Shown here: positions 25,791 through 33,600 of the stretch, piece by piece
How positions within the stretch are numbered: the first letter of the stretch is position 1
Layout of the letters: the number at the start of each line of letters is the position of its first letter
NCBI GenBank assembly: GCA_963734665.1
Contig: CAVTIR010000005.1
Coordinates: 868,001 to 932,000, forward strand
DNA length: 64,000 nt
From: Trebonia sp963734665
GTDB taxonomy: Bacteria; Actinomycetota; Actinomycetes; Streptosporangiales; Streptosporangiaceae
Direction of reading: 5' to 3'
The notes under the pieces: model-generated
What the model was told of the DNA's origin: nothing
Seen by the model: the letters and a program-made list of their open reading frames with translations, nothing else
The model's database searches: none
Translations under genes and position numbers: made by a program

Positions 25791-28546
25791 ACCGTAGCCT
25801 GGCCCTGGTACGGGGAGGGGGCCAGCAGGCCGAGGGCACGGGCACGGGCGACGGTGTCGGCCCGGCTGTGGGTGCCGAGCTTGGTGTACAGGTTGCGCAT
25901 GTGGGTCCGGACGGTGTTGTGCGAGACGAACAGCTGGCTAGCGATCTGCGGCGCCGGCAGGTTGGTCGGCAGGTAGCGCAGCACCCGGATCTCGCTGCTG
26001 CTCAGCGGTTCTGTCAGCCGGAGGGAGCGATCCCCCCAGGACCCCCCCTGCTCATGGGGGGCTGCCAGCCCCCCATGCCCCCTGGCGGGGGCTGCTGGCC
26101 CCTTGGACCCCGCGAGCAGGCTGAGGATGTCGGCGACCAGGGCCGGGTGGGCAGTGCGGTGCCCGGCCTGGCGCTGAAGCAGGCCAGTCGCGCGGTGCAG
26201 CAGGAACGGCAGGATCACGCCATCGCGTTCGGCGAAGTCCAGCGCGCGTTCCAGGGCGCGACCGGCGGCGGCCTGATCGCCGAGCGCGTCCCTGGCGATC
26301 GCCTCCAGCAGGAAGGCTCGCGTCAGCCAGGTCCACGAGACCGCGGGGGCCGAGCCGTCCAGGACCGGTCCGAGCGCGCCGGCCGCCGCGGCCGGATCAT
26401 CTTCCGCGAGCCGCAGGGCCGCCTCGGCGACACGTATCTCCCCTCGCTGGCGGTCATGATCGCTCAGCCCGGCCAGGTACTGCCCGGCGCGTTCATTTTC
26501 GCCCAGGCATGTCAGGGCATGCACCAGCACGGCCCGGTTCGGGAGGACCATCAGGTGCCGTGCCGCCAGGCGCCCGGCCAGCTGATCCGCGGCCTCGAAA
26601 CCGGCTAGCGCTTCGGAGTAGCGGCCGCGCCCCAGCTCGACAAGCCCGCGGACGTAACGGACCAGCATTGCCGCCGTGGGCTCGGCTTGCGCCCGGACGG
26701 TGCGCTCGGCGCGCTGGACCCAGGGCTCCGCCTCCTGTGGCCTTCCCTGCCAGGCCAGCACGTCGGCGAGCATCGTGTAGGCGACACCGGCGGTCGGGTC
26801 GTCCGTCCAGCCGTGCCGTTCTGCCAGTTCGATGGCCTGCCTGCTCCGCTCGGCCGCCCGTATAGCCGACCGGCGGACCTCGGTCACCGACTGGTAAGCC
26901 CGGCCGCTGAACTCAAGATAAGGCCGCCCGGTCTGCTGCGCCAGCGCGACGCCCTGGCCGAGGTGATGCTCGGCCTCGTCGATCCGGGACGCCAGCACTT
27001 CGGCCATGCCCAGGTTGACCACCGCCACGGCGCGCAGTTCCTCGGACAGGCCGGCTCGTGCCGCCCCCGGGTCTTCGGCCGGTGCCTCCAGCCGCCGCAT
27101 CTCCTCGGCCGCCGCCAGCGGGTTCCCGCGCTGTCTGGCGAGTCCCAGCCGGGCGATCCCGAGCAGCAGCCGCGCCTGGACGTGCCGGTCCTCCGGCACG
27201 CTGGCCATCGCGTGCCCGGCCTGGTCCAGGTACCGTTCGGCCGCCTCCAGCGACCCGTACGCCAGCTCGTCCGCCGCGGCCATCGCGGCGAGCTCGGCGT
27301 CGGCCGCGATGACACCCGGCGGAAACCGGGCGAGCAGCTCGTGGGTGGCGGCCTGCCTGTCCATGTGCAGGCGAGGCCAGTGTTCGGCGAGTAGCTGGCC
27401 TGCCAGGGACCAGTCCCGTGCCTCCTGGGCGTGCTGGATCGCCTCCACCGGAAACCCATGTGCGGCGAGCCAGACGCTGGCGGCGCGATGCAGCCCGGCG
27501 ACTTCGCCTGGCGCGGTCCGGCGCAGCTCCAGCCGAAGGAGCCCGGCGAACATCTGGTGGTAGCGGAACCACGACCGCGCCGCGTCCAGCGAGACCACGA
27601 ACGCGCCGGCCTGCTCTAGGTCCAGCAGTACCTGCTCCCCCCCGTCATCACCGGTCAGCAGGCCGGCTAGCTCCCCGTTGACCCGTTCCAGGATGGAGGT
27701 GCGCAGCAGCAGCCGCCGCACCTGCTCGGGCTGCCGGTCCAGTACCTCGGCTAGCAGGTACTCCGCTACCGTTCGCTCGGTGCCGGAGAACGCTTCGGCG
27801 AACCGTTCCGGGTCCGGGTGCCCGGCCAGCGACAGCGCCGCCAGCCGCAGCCCAGCCCCCCACCCCTCGGTCCGCTCATGCAGCACCGCCACGGCCGGCC
27901 CGGGCAGGCCAACCCCGGCGGCGTCGAACAGCTCCTGGGCCTCGGCCAGGCTGAACCGCAGGTCGGGCTCGCGGACCTCCGCCAGGCCGCCTTCCAGCCG
28001 CAGCCGGTGCAGTCCAAGCCGCACGTCATGCCGGGTGGCCAAGACGAACCGCAGCTGCGGCGGTGCCCGCATGATCAGCAGCTCGAGCTGGCGCAGCGCC
28101 TGGTCCGTGCCCAGCTCGTGCACGTCGTCGATCACCAGCCACAACTGGTCCGCCAGCGGCGCCAGGTCTGCCAGCAGCCGCTCCACGATCGCCCACCCGT
28201 CGAGGTCCGGCACCGCCGTCACCGTCCGCACCAGCGCCAGCCCAGGGGCCGTCTGGCGCAACGCCGCCAGAACCGACAGCCAGAACCGCTGCGGATCACG
28301 CTCCCCGCGCTCCACAGACACCCACGCGACATTCCCGGCCAGGGCCGCCTGGCTGATCCAGGACCGCAGCAGCACCGTCTTCCCGCTGCCCGCCGGCGCC
28401 GACACCAGGGTCACCCGCGCTGTCCCCAGTCGCCCCACCAGTGCTGGACGGCTCACCATGCCGCCCGTACCACGGCGAGCCTGGACCCCAGCCGATGCCT
28501 CAGCGGGTCCCGAAGTCATGCCCACATCGGCAGAATACTGCATCAC
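25781..28546 (-). CDS. Large MalT/LuxR-type ATP-binding transcriptional regulator
   Basis: 921 residues. A STAND-type NTPase comes first: Walker A in VSAPAGSGKTVLLRSW (Lys56), Walker B in LWLVIDDVHEL, sensor region LRFVLATRHDVRLGLHRLRL. A long helical TPR-like sensor region occupies residues 350-820. The C-terminal LuxR helix-turn-helix is at 850-905 (LTEPLSSSEIRVLRYLPTNL, PQIASQLFVSHNTVRTHMRN, LYTKLGTHSRADTVARARAL). The linker before it is encoded by a long palindrome. The first 30 residues may be non-coding: Met30 begins the usual RPALVGRL block. No target operon is evident; the adjacent hydrolase/SDR operon is a candidate. Confidence 0.92.
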   Translation of the reverse strand: MMQYSADVGMTSGPAEASAGVQARRGTGGMVSRPALVGRLGTARVTLVSAPAGSGKTVLLRSWISQAALAGNVAWVSVERGERDPQRFWLSVLAALRQTAPGLALVRTVTAVPDLDGWAIVERLLADLAPLADQLWLVIDDVHELGTDQALRQLELLIMRAPPQLRFVLATRHDVRLGLHRLRLEGGLAEVREPDLRFSLAEAQELFDAAGVGLPGPAVAVLHERTEGWGAGLRLAALSLAGHPDPERFAEAFSGTERTVAEYLLAEVLDRQPEQVRRLLLRTSILERVNGELAGLLTGDDGGEQVLLDLEQAGAFVVSLDAARSWFRYHQMFAGLLRLELRRTAPGEVAGLHRAASVWLAAHGFPVEAIQHAQEARDWSLAGQLLAEHWPRLHMDRQAATHELLARFPPGVIAADAELAAMAAADELAYGSLEAAERYLDQAGHAMASVPEDRHVQARLLLGIARLGLARQRGNPLAAAEEMRRLEAPAEDPGAARAGLSEELRAVAVVNLGMAEVLASRIDEAEHHLGQGVALAQQTGRPYLEFSGRAYQSVTEVRRSAIRAAERSRQAIELAERHGWTDDPTAGVAYTMLADVLAWQGRPQEAEPWVQRAERTVRAQAEPTAAMLVRYVRGLVELGRGRYSEALAGFEAADQLAGRLAARHLMVLPNRAVLVHALTCLGENERAGQYLAGLSDHDRQRGEIRVAEAALRLAEDDPAAAAGALGPVLDGSAPAVSWTWLTRAFLLEAIARDALGDQAAAGRALERALDFAERDGVILPFLLHRATGLLQRQAGHRTAHPALVADILSLLAGSKGPAAPARGHGGLAAPHEQGGSWGDRSLRLTEPLSSSEIRVLRYLPTNLPAPQIASQLFVSHNTVRTHMRNLYTKLGTHSRADTVARARALGLLAPSPYQGQATVSR
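26053..26077. repeat. 25-base palindrome inside the regulator gene
   Basis: Perfect hairpin with arms CATGGGGGGCTG / CAGCCCCCCATG and a single central C, in the linker just before the helix-turn-helix. More G-run/C-run material follows to 26105. It resembles a REP-type palindromic element accommodated in frame. Confidence 0.7.
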
Positions 28547-28575
28547 AATCGCCTGACAAGGGGACCATGTTCGAA

Positions 28576-29055
28576 CTAAGAATCTACGTTGAGGGTGCTG
28601 TCCGCAGGTGCTGGCGGGCGGGGGCCGGCTTGACAGAAGGCCAGCAGGCTGACCCAGAGCTTCCGGAAGCGCTCGCTCGCGAAGGCAAGCTGGTGTTCGT
28701 AGTCGAGCACATTCGTGTAGGAGGGGAACTCGACCGCCTTGCCTGACGGAACCAACGTCATGGGGTTGCTGAGGTAGTAGATGGACTGGGCGTACCCGAG
28801 GCGGTTAGCCGCAGGGCGGGCAGCGGGCGGCGGGTGATCGCCTCAACGCCGCTCGCCAGCCGTGCGGCGCCGGGCATGAAGCGGCGCGCGTAGCCGTGTG
28901 CCGCGTCGGTGTTGTGCTGCTCGGACAGCGAGAAGTCGCGGACAGACACCGGCTGGAACGGCGGCACTAGGCAGCCCGGCTAGGCTCCGTGCTGCCTGGC
29001 GTGCCCGGCCTCCCATTGCCGCGTGAACGGCGAGTCGTAGCCGAGCGCGGAGCGC
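28576..29055 (-). pseudogene. Broken gene, probably FAA (fumarylacetoacetate) hydrolase family
   Basis: Pieces of one protein occur in order but in different frames: LGYDSPFTRQWEAGHARQHG then a stop at 28980; PPFQPVSVRDFSLSEQHNTD, AAHGYARRFMPG in the same frame; then, one frame over, RLGYAQSIYYLSNPMTLVPS and GKAVEFPSYTNVLDYEHQLA. The last two blocks match the FAA-hydrolase pattern (DF..E.H, YY..NP, V..P....LDYE), where Glu and Asp bind the metal. The metal-binding core after LDYE is replaced by unrelated residues. One stop, one frameshift and a lost C-terminus make it a pseudogene. Confidence 0.5.
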
Positions 29056-29660
29056 CGCTCGTCGGCTGCAGTTGTTGCGCCCGTTCGCCTGTATCTCGGT
29101 CTGCAGCGTGTCGGTGCCGCTGTAGCGAGGCGCACTGCGCCTCGATCATCGGCATAGTGCCGAGATGGCGCCGTCACGTGCCGATGTGGCACGTACGACG
29201 ATCCTGGCCGTGCTGCTCCGCGACGACGTCGACCCGGCCCGGGCAGCACAACACCTGACGAGCCGCCGCTACCACCAGGGCTTGCGGGCCTGCACCTGCG
29301 TTTGATTCGGTACCCGCCTCTGCCGCGATGAGAGCGCCGCTCGGTGACGACGAGAACTGCACAGAACTGGAAAATCTGCGTGCAGGTGCCACGCTGTGGA
29401 GCCCGAGCGCCAGCCGCAAATATTCGGCGATCTCGCCGCCCGGCACGTGTTGGTGCCAGTCACGGACTGTCAACGAGGCTGGCATGTGAGTATGGCGCCC
29501 GTAGCCGCCTGATCTGCGCGGGGAGCTTGGTGTCATCGCCTCGGTCGTGCCGGCTAATGATCTGGTCGATCTGACCGCGCCCTGGCAGCGTTGCGTGGTG
29601 GTGCGGCAGGAGAGTCCCTGCCGCCGCCAGTTCAGCCGGTGCGCGCCGCTGAAGATAAGC
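29056..29660. other. Decayed region without a supported gene
   Basis: 605 bases. A minus frame reads ASLTVRDWHQHVPGGEIAEY then LRLALGLH near 29440-29490, which looks protein-like but is followed by low-complexity sequence. Given the broken gene beside it, this is probably more coding debris. Confidence 0.4.
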
Positions 29661-29702
29661 CAAAGAAATCTTTGACTTCGCGATACCTCAAAGTATTCTT
29701 TG
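29661..29702. promoter_or_regulatory. Twin palindromic ArsR-type operators
   Basis: Two dyads, CAAAGAAATCTTTG (29661-29674) and CAAAGTATTCTTTG (29689-29702), both CAAAG-N4-CTTTG, 28 bases apart, which puts them on nearly the same DNA face. They sit immediately before the ATG at 29707 and thus over the likely promoter. Strong candidates for binding by the ArsR-type product. Confidence 0.75.
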
Positions 29703-29706
29703 GGAT

Positions 29707-30288
29707 ATGGAGATCAGTGACCCGAAGGCGATCAGGGCCCTGGCTCATCCCCTGCGCCTGGACCTACTGCAATTCCTGGGCGCGGGCGGGCCTGCGACCG
29801 CCGCTCAGTGCGGCCGCGTGCTCGGCGCCTCGCAGGCGAGTTGCTCGTTCCACCTGCGCCAGCTGGCCAAGTACGGGTTCGTGGAGGACACCGGGCCCGG
29901 ACGCGACCGGCGCGAACGGCAGTGGCGGGTCGCCCACCCGCGCCTGTCGGTCCGGATCGGGACGGGCAGCGACGGGGCTGTCCGGCAGCAGATTGAGCGG
30001 CTCGTGGTGGAGCGCGAGATGCAGGCGATCCTCGATTACTCCCGGCGGCCTGACGGCGCCAGCCCCGAGTGGCAGCACAAGGCCGGCATCGTGACCGTGA
30101 TGGCCATGCTGTCCCCCGACGATGCCGCGGCCATCAAGGAGAAGTGGATAGCGCTGCTTGCGCCCTACACCGCGGGGGCCGGCGGCCGTCAGCTGCAGCC
30201 CGGGCAGCGTCATGTCCGGTACTTCATGGCGGCGACACCCCTGCCAGAACCCGAGTCAGACGACACACAGGAAGCAGCCAATGACTGA
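29707..30288 (+). CDS. ArsR-type winged-helix regulator
   Basis: 193 residues. N-terminal winged helix: DPKAIRALAHPLRLDLLQFL, GPATAAQCGRVLGASQASCS, FHLRQLAKYGFVEDTGPGRD, RRERQWRVAHPRLSV. The C-terminal 100 residues form a further helical domain found in larger ArsR-like proteins, without a metal-site CVC motif. The ribosome site is weak (GGGAT) and the operator abuts the start, so autorepression is likely. The stop overlaps the next gene (ATGACTGA), showing one operon. Confidence 0.9.
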   Translation: MEISDPKAIRALAHPLRLDLLQFLGAGGPATAAQCGRVLGASQASCSFHLRQLAKYGFVEDTGPGRDRRERQWRVAHPRLSVRIGTGSDGAVRQQIERLVVEREMQAILDYSRRPDGASPEWQHKAGIVTVMAMLSPDDAAAIKEKWIALLAPYTAGAGGRQLQPGQRHVRYFMAATPLPEPESDDTQEAAND

Positions 30289-31249
30289 CCACCGCATCGA
30301 TTTCGTGACCGGGGCGCCCACCACGGCCTCACTGGACGTCCGGTGGATCCACGGCACCCCCGCCGGGCGGCGGCCCAGCGACCCGAAGATCCAGGTCCAT
30401 CATTGCGACCCGCACACCGTCATCTTGCGGCAGAGCAAATCGGTCAGCTATGAGGCCCCGTTCCTGTACCTGCTGTTCGGCAACGACCGTGCGCTGCTGC
30501 TGGATACCGGCGCCACGGCCGGCCCCGCGAAGTTCCCGCTGCGCGCCACGGTCGACCAGCTCGTCGCCGGCTGGCTGGCCCAGCACCCGCGCGATACCTA
30601 CCAGCTCGTTGTGGCCCACACCCACGGCCACAACGACCACGTCGCGGCTGACGCGCAGTTCGCGGGCCGGCCCGCCACGACGGTCGTCGGCCGCGAGCCT
30701 GACGCGGTACAGCGGTACTTCGGCTTCACCAGCTGGCCGGGGCAGATCATGCAATTCGACCTTGGCGGCCGCGTGCTGGAGGTCACCGGCAGCCCCGGTC
30801 ACCACCGGGCAGCCATCACCATCTACGACCCGTGGACCGGTTTCCTGCTCACCGGCGACACCGTGCTCCCCGGCCGGCTGTACGCGTTCGACTTCCCCCA
30901 GTTCCTGGCCAGCCTCGACCGGATGGCAGCCCTCGCCGACAGCCGCAAGGTCACCCACGTCCTGGGCTGCCACATTGAGATGACCACCCAACCTGGCCGC
31001 GACTACCCCCTCGGCGCCACCTACCAGCCACACGAGCGAGCCCTGCAGATGACAGCCGTCCAGCTCAAGGACGTCCGAGCGGCTGCCGCGTCCGTCGCGG
31101 GCAAGCAAGGCGCCCACCGCTTCGACGACTTCATCATTTACAACCAGCCCGGCACTCGTGACCAGCTGAACCTGATCGCGCACGGATTGCTGCACAAGGT
31201 CCGGGCGCGCATCCTCAGGCATGAGGATCAGCACGCCCGGCAACCATAG
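30281..31249 (+). CDS. Metallo-beta-lactamase fold hydrolase
   Basis: 322 residues. The metal motif HTHGHNDH is at residues 113-120; further ligands are His in GSPGHHRAAITIYD, Asp in LLTGDTVLPG and His in VLGCHIEM. This is the glyoxalase II/lactonase-like subgroup with two metals. The ATG at 30281 overlaps the end of the ArsR-type gene by 8 bases. The N-terminus has no signal peptide, so it is cytosolic. The regulator presumably senses the substrate, which could be a lactone, thioester or sulfur compound. Confidence 0.92.
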   Translation: MTDHRIDFVTGAPTTASLDVRWIHGTPAGRRPSDPKIQVHHCDPHTVILRQSKSVSYEAPFLYLLFGNDRALLLDTGATAGPAKFPLRATVDQLVAGWLAQHPRDTYQLVVAHTHGHNDHVAADAQFAGRPATTVVGREPDAVQRYFGFTSWPGQIMQFDLGGRVLEVTGSPGHHRAAITIYDPWTGFLLTGDTVLPGRLYAFDFPQFLASLDRMAALADSRKVTHVLGCHIEMTTQPGRDYPLGATYQPHERALQMTAVQLKDVRAAAASVAGKQGAHRFDDFIIYNQPGTRDQLNLIAHGLLHKVRARILRHEDQHARQP

Positions 31250-31429
31250 CGATTGCCCTGTCCCCGGCCGGCGGGAGACCACACCAGAACGGGCTCATAT
31301 GAGCGCAACGACGAGATCCGCATCTGACATCCGCCCAGCGCATATTCGATCCGGGCGCACGCCGGGCCTGGAATCAGATCACGCTCAGTAACTGACGATG
31401 ATCCACGGCCGGCGCGCAAGTATCCGCCG

Positions 31430-31679
31430 TTATCTTAAGTCTGTCTTGGGGTGTCTCCCATGTAGCTTTACGAGGCCGCTGAGCTGCGTCGTGGACACGT
31501 TCTCTTAAGTGGTGTCTCCGATGTAACTGATGTGAGGCGTCCTGCGCTTGACCAGCGGCTTTCCTCTTCTCGGTGCCGCTTTTTGGTTCCTGTTCACGCG
31601 CAGAACCTCACGTGGGAGACATGTCTCCCACGCAAAAACTCCTCATGACCAGGGCTTCTTCCAAACGGACTTAAGATAA
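31430..31679. mobile_element. MITE-like non-coding element with target duplication and nested repeat ends
   Basis: The ends are TTATCTTAAGTC and GACTTAAGATAA, a perfect 12-base inverted repeat that continues imperfectly to about 20 bases (CTGTCTTGG against CCGTTTGGA). Both ends are flanked by the same 6 bases, CCGCCG (31424-31429 and 31680-31685), a target duplication. The 250-base interior has no frame. Inside, 31513-31621 has its own ends TGTCTCC / GGAGACA and matching subterminal arms (GTGAGG...CTGCGC against GCGCAG...CCTCAC), so a second small element appears nested in the first. Confidence 0.75.
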
Positions 31680-31685
31680 CCGCCG

Positions 31686-32020
31686 ATCTGCACGGCTACG
31701 AGACCGGTGACGCTGATCAGGTGAAGCACGCAGATCAGGTCGATCTGGCATCATGCGGCCGCCAGTCGACGCGGCGTGTCGCATGTCGTTTTCCGGATTG
31801 CGGCGATGATGAATTTCAGGCCTGTCGCTTGCCGGTTGCCCGGCTTGCATGGCAGGCGTCCTGGCGCTGCCGGGCTTGGACGGGCATCCCGGCCCTGAGG
31901 TGCACGGGAGTCACCGGGACCGTATCTTCGCCGGACGGGGTGCCGAACCGTTACCGCGAGCCGGAACCGTCGTTGCCTTAGCCAGCGTCGGATTGGCAGT
32001 CGAAAGAGGGAGAGGTTCAA
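31686..32020. other. Intergenic region before the lipoprotein
   Basis: 335 bases with no supported gene; frames on both strands are Arg/Cys-rich noise. The GAGGGAGAGG ribosome site of the lipoprotein gene is at its end. Confidence 0.45.
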
Positions 32021-32518
32021 ATGGGCTACCTCAAGCCGCTGGCACGCCGGCGGGGGACGCTACGCCGTGGGGTGAGCGTCGCGGGGGTTGCCGCGCTCAG
32101 CGCCCTGGGCGCGCTTCTGGTGACCGGATGCGGCGGTGCTGGCCCTGCACCTGGCCACGGCCCTGTGGTGGCGCAACTGCCGATTCCGTTCCAGCCTGCC
32201 GTCCCGGCGGGAAAGATGACCGTCGTGCGGGTCCACGTGACAGCCGGGCAGCGATTTTCAATCAAGGTCGATACAGTCGACTACCCCGACTTCTGGGCGG
32301 AGGCGGGCGCCGGGCCGGATGCGCGGGTCGTGCAGGCGGCCGGCGACTTCCCGGACGGGTCCTGCCCCGGGCAAGAGGCCGGCTGCGCCATTCCTCATCT
32401 CTACGCCTTCGTTGCCCGCAGCCGCGGAACGACCACGATGACCTGGGAGTACCACCAAGGTCACGCCGGCTCGCCGCCGTCAGTGGCGTACGTCGCCATC
32501 GACATCGCCGTTAGCTGA
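32021..32518 (+). CDS. Small lipoprotein, function unknown
   Basis: 165 residues. Basic tip (KPLARRRGTLRRG), hydrophobic core VSVAGVAALSALGALLVTGC with Cys near residue 37 as the lipid site. The mature part is a beta-rich domain (KMTVVRVHVTAGQRFSIKVD, TMTWEYHQGHAGSPPSVAYV) with two Cys residues (SCPGQEAGC) that can pair. It lies on the outer face of the membrane. It is convergent with the kinase gene; no domain is recognised. Confidence 0.72.
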   Translation: MGYLKPLARRRGTLRRGVSVAGVAALSALGALLVTGCGGAGPAPGHGPVVAQLPIPFQPAVPAGKMTVVRVHVTAGQRFSIKVDTVDYPDFWAEAGAGPDARVVQAAGDFPDGSCPGQEAGCAIPHLYAFVARSRGTTTMTWEYHQGHAGSPPSVAYVAIDIAVS

Positions 32519-32706
32519 CCAGGTGCGCCCGCGCTGCCCGCGGCAGCCATTCGCGTCGGGGGCAGCGCAACGCGGCGAAGGACGAGCCGGAACTGGCGAC
32601 CTGCGCCTTCTCAGCATCCGGCTGGCCAGTCCGGTCGGCCTGGTTGCGGCGCTGGCCGCCGTCGCTGCCGCCCGCCTGGGCTGAGCGCGCCCGCAATGCA
32701 GTGCGC

Positions 32707-32770
32707 TTACCGTGCCGGGGTGACGGCGATGGCCTCGATCTCGACGAGCTGGCCTGGGCTGGGCGCTGCT
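32707..32770 (-). pseudogene. C-terminal scrap of a RidA-like gene
   Basis: About 18 codons, APSPGQLVEIEAIAVTPAR followed by TAA at 32707-32709, match the conserved last strand of Rid/YjgF proteins (LVEIEAIA). Nothing upstream continues the family. The rest of 32519-32816 holds no gene. Confidence 0.45.
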
Positions 32771-32816
32771 GATCGAACTGGCTGAGTTGGCGAAAGAACC
32801 CACGGGCAATACTTAG

Positions 32817-33233
32817 TTACTCACTGGTCAGCTCCGTCACCGAGTTGCCATCGGCGTTAGTGATCCAGGTATGCGTACCGTCGGCGACGATGTCGTACGG
32901 ATAGTTGAAGCCATAGTGGCTGCCTGAAAGTGTGCGGATCCAGCTGCCGTTGCCAGCGTTCAGCTCGGTCACCGAGTTGCGGCTGTTGGCGACCCAGATG
33001 TGCGTGCCATCGAAGGCGATAGCATCCGGGTTGTAGAAGGCGTAGTTGCGGCCCGCCAGCGTCTGGATCCAGTTGCCGCTGCTTGCGCTCAGCTCAGTCA
33101 CTGACGTCCCTTGGCTATTGGTGACCCAGACGTGGGTGCCATCGTCGGTGATACCCAGCGGTCCCTGAAAGCCGTAGTTGCCGCCAGAGAGTGTACGGAC
33201 CCAGGCGCCGTTGCTGGCGTTCAGTTCGGTCAC
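32817..33233 (-). CDS. C-terminal propeller fragment of the Ser/Thr kinase gene
   Basis: 139 codons that contain the last part of repeat four and repeats five, six and seven of a propeller: VTELNASNGAWVRTLSGGNY, GITDDGTHVWVTNSQG, IAFDGTHIWVANSRNSVTEL, IVADGTHTWITNADGNSVTE, ending TSE-stop. The sensible frame continues upstream (FWVTNSYEDATGDSVTEL), directly joined to the fragment at 33253-33600 but shifted by one base near 33275-33290. It has no start of its own; the GTG at 33233 is just a repeat valine. See the kinase entry at 33551-35122. Confidence 0.7.
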   Translation of the reverse strand: MTELNASNGAWVRTLSGGNYGFQGPLGITDDGTHVWVTNSQGTSVTELSASSGNWIQTLAGRNYAFYNPDAIAFDGTHIWVANSRNSVTELNAGNGSWIRTLSGSHYGFNYPYDIVADGTHTWITNADGNSVTELTSE

Positions 33234-33252
33234 CGAGTCGCCCGTAGCGTCC

Positions 33253-33600
33253 TCATATGAGTTGGTGACCCAGAACGTGGTCGCGGTCGGCGGCGATGCC
33301 GATGGGGGCGTCGAAGTCGTAGTTGCCGCCAGAGAGCGTGCGGATCCAGTTCCCGTTGCTGGCGTTCAGTTCGGTCACCGAGTTGTTCTGCTCGTTGGCG
33401 ACCCAGATATCGGGGCCGTCAACAGCAATTCCCCATGGTCGGCTGAAGTCGTAGCTGGCGCCTGTGACTGTGCGGACCCAGGCGCCGTTGCTGGCATTCA
33501 GTTCCGTTACCGAAGCGCCTGTGTAGTTGGTGACCCAGATGTCGGGGCCGTCAGCGACGATGCCCGCCGGATCGCTGAAGCCGTAGTTGCCGCTTGACAC
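33253..33600 (-). CDS. Middle propeller fragment of the Ser/Thr kinase gene
   Basis: 115 codons with repeats two to four: NYGFSDPAGIVADGPDIWVT, NASNGAWVRTVTGASYDFSR, IAVDGPDIWVANEQNNSVTE, LSGGNYDFDAPIGIAADRD. It enters from the kinase frame through a one-base shift at about 33600 (kinase frame NGNRIRD against TVSSGNYGF here), and leaves into 32817-33233 through a second shift near 33280. Each repeat is about 42 residues and contributes one propeller blade. Confidence 0.7.
   Translation of the reverse strand: MSSGNYGFSDPAGIVADGPDIWVTNYTGASVTELNASNGAWVRTVTGASYDFSRPWGIAVDGPDIWVANEQNNSVTELNASNGNWIRTLSGGNYDFDAPIGIAADRDHVLGHQLI

Noticed and set aside
29174..29663. Two minus-strand frames with protein-like stretches (VRDWHQHVPGG, RRAPAELAAAG)
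   Set aside because: Too short, no family motif and mixed with low-complexity sequence. Recorded only as possible debris.
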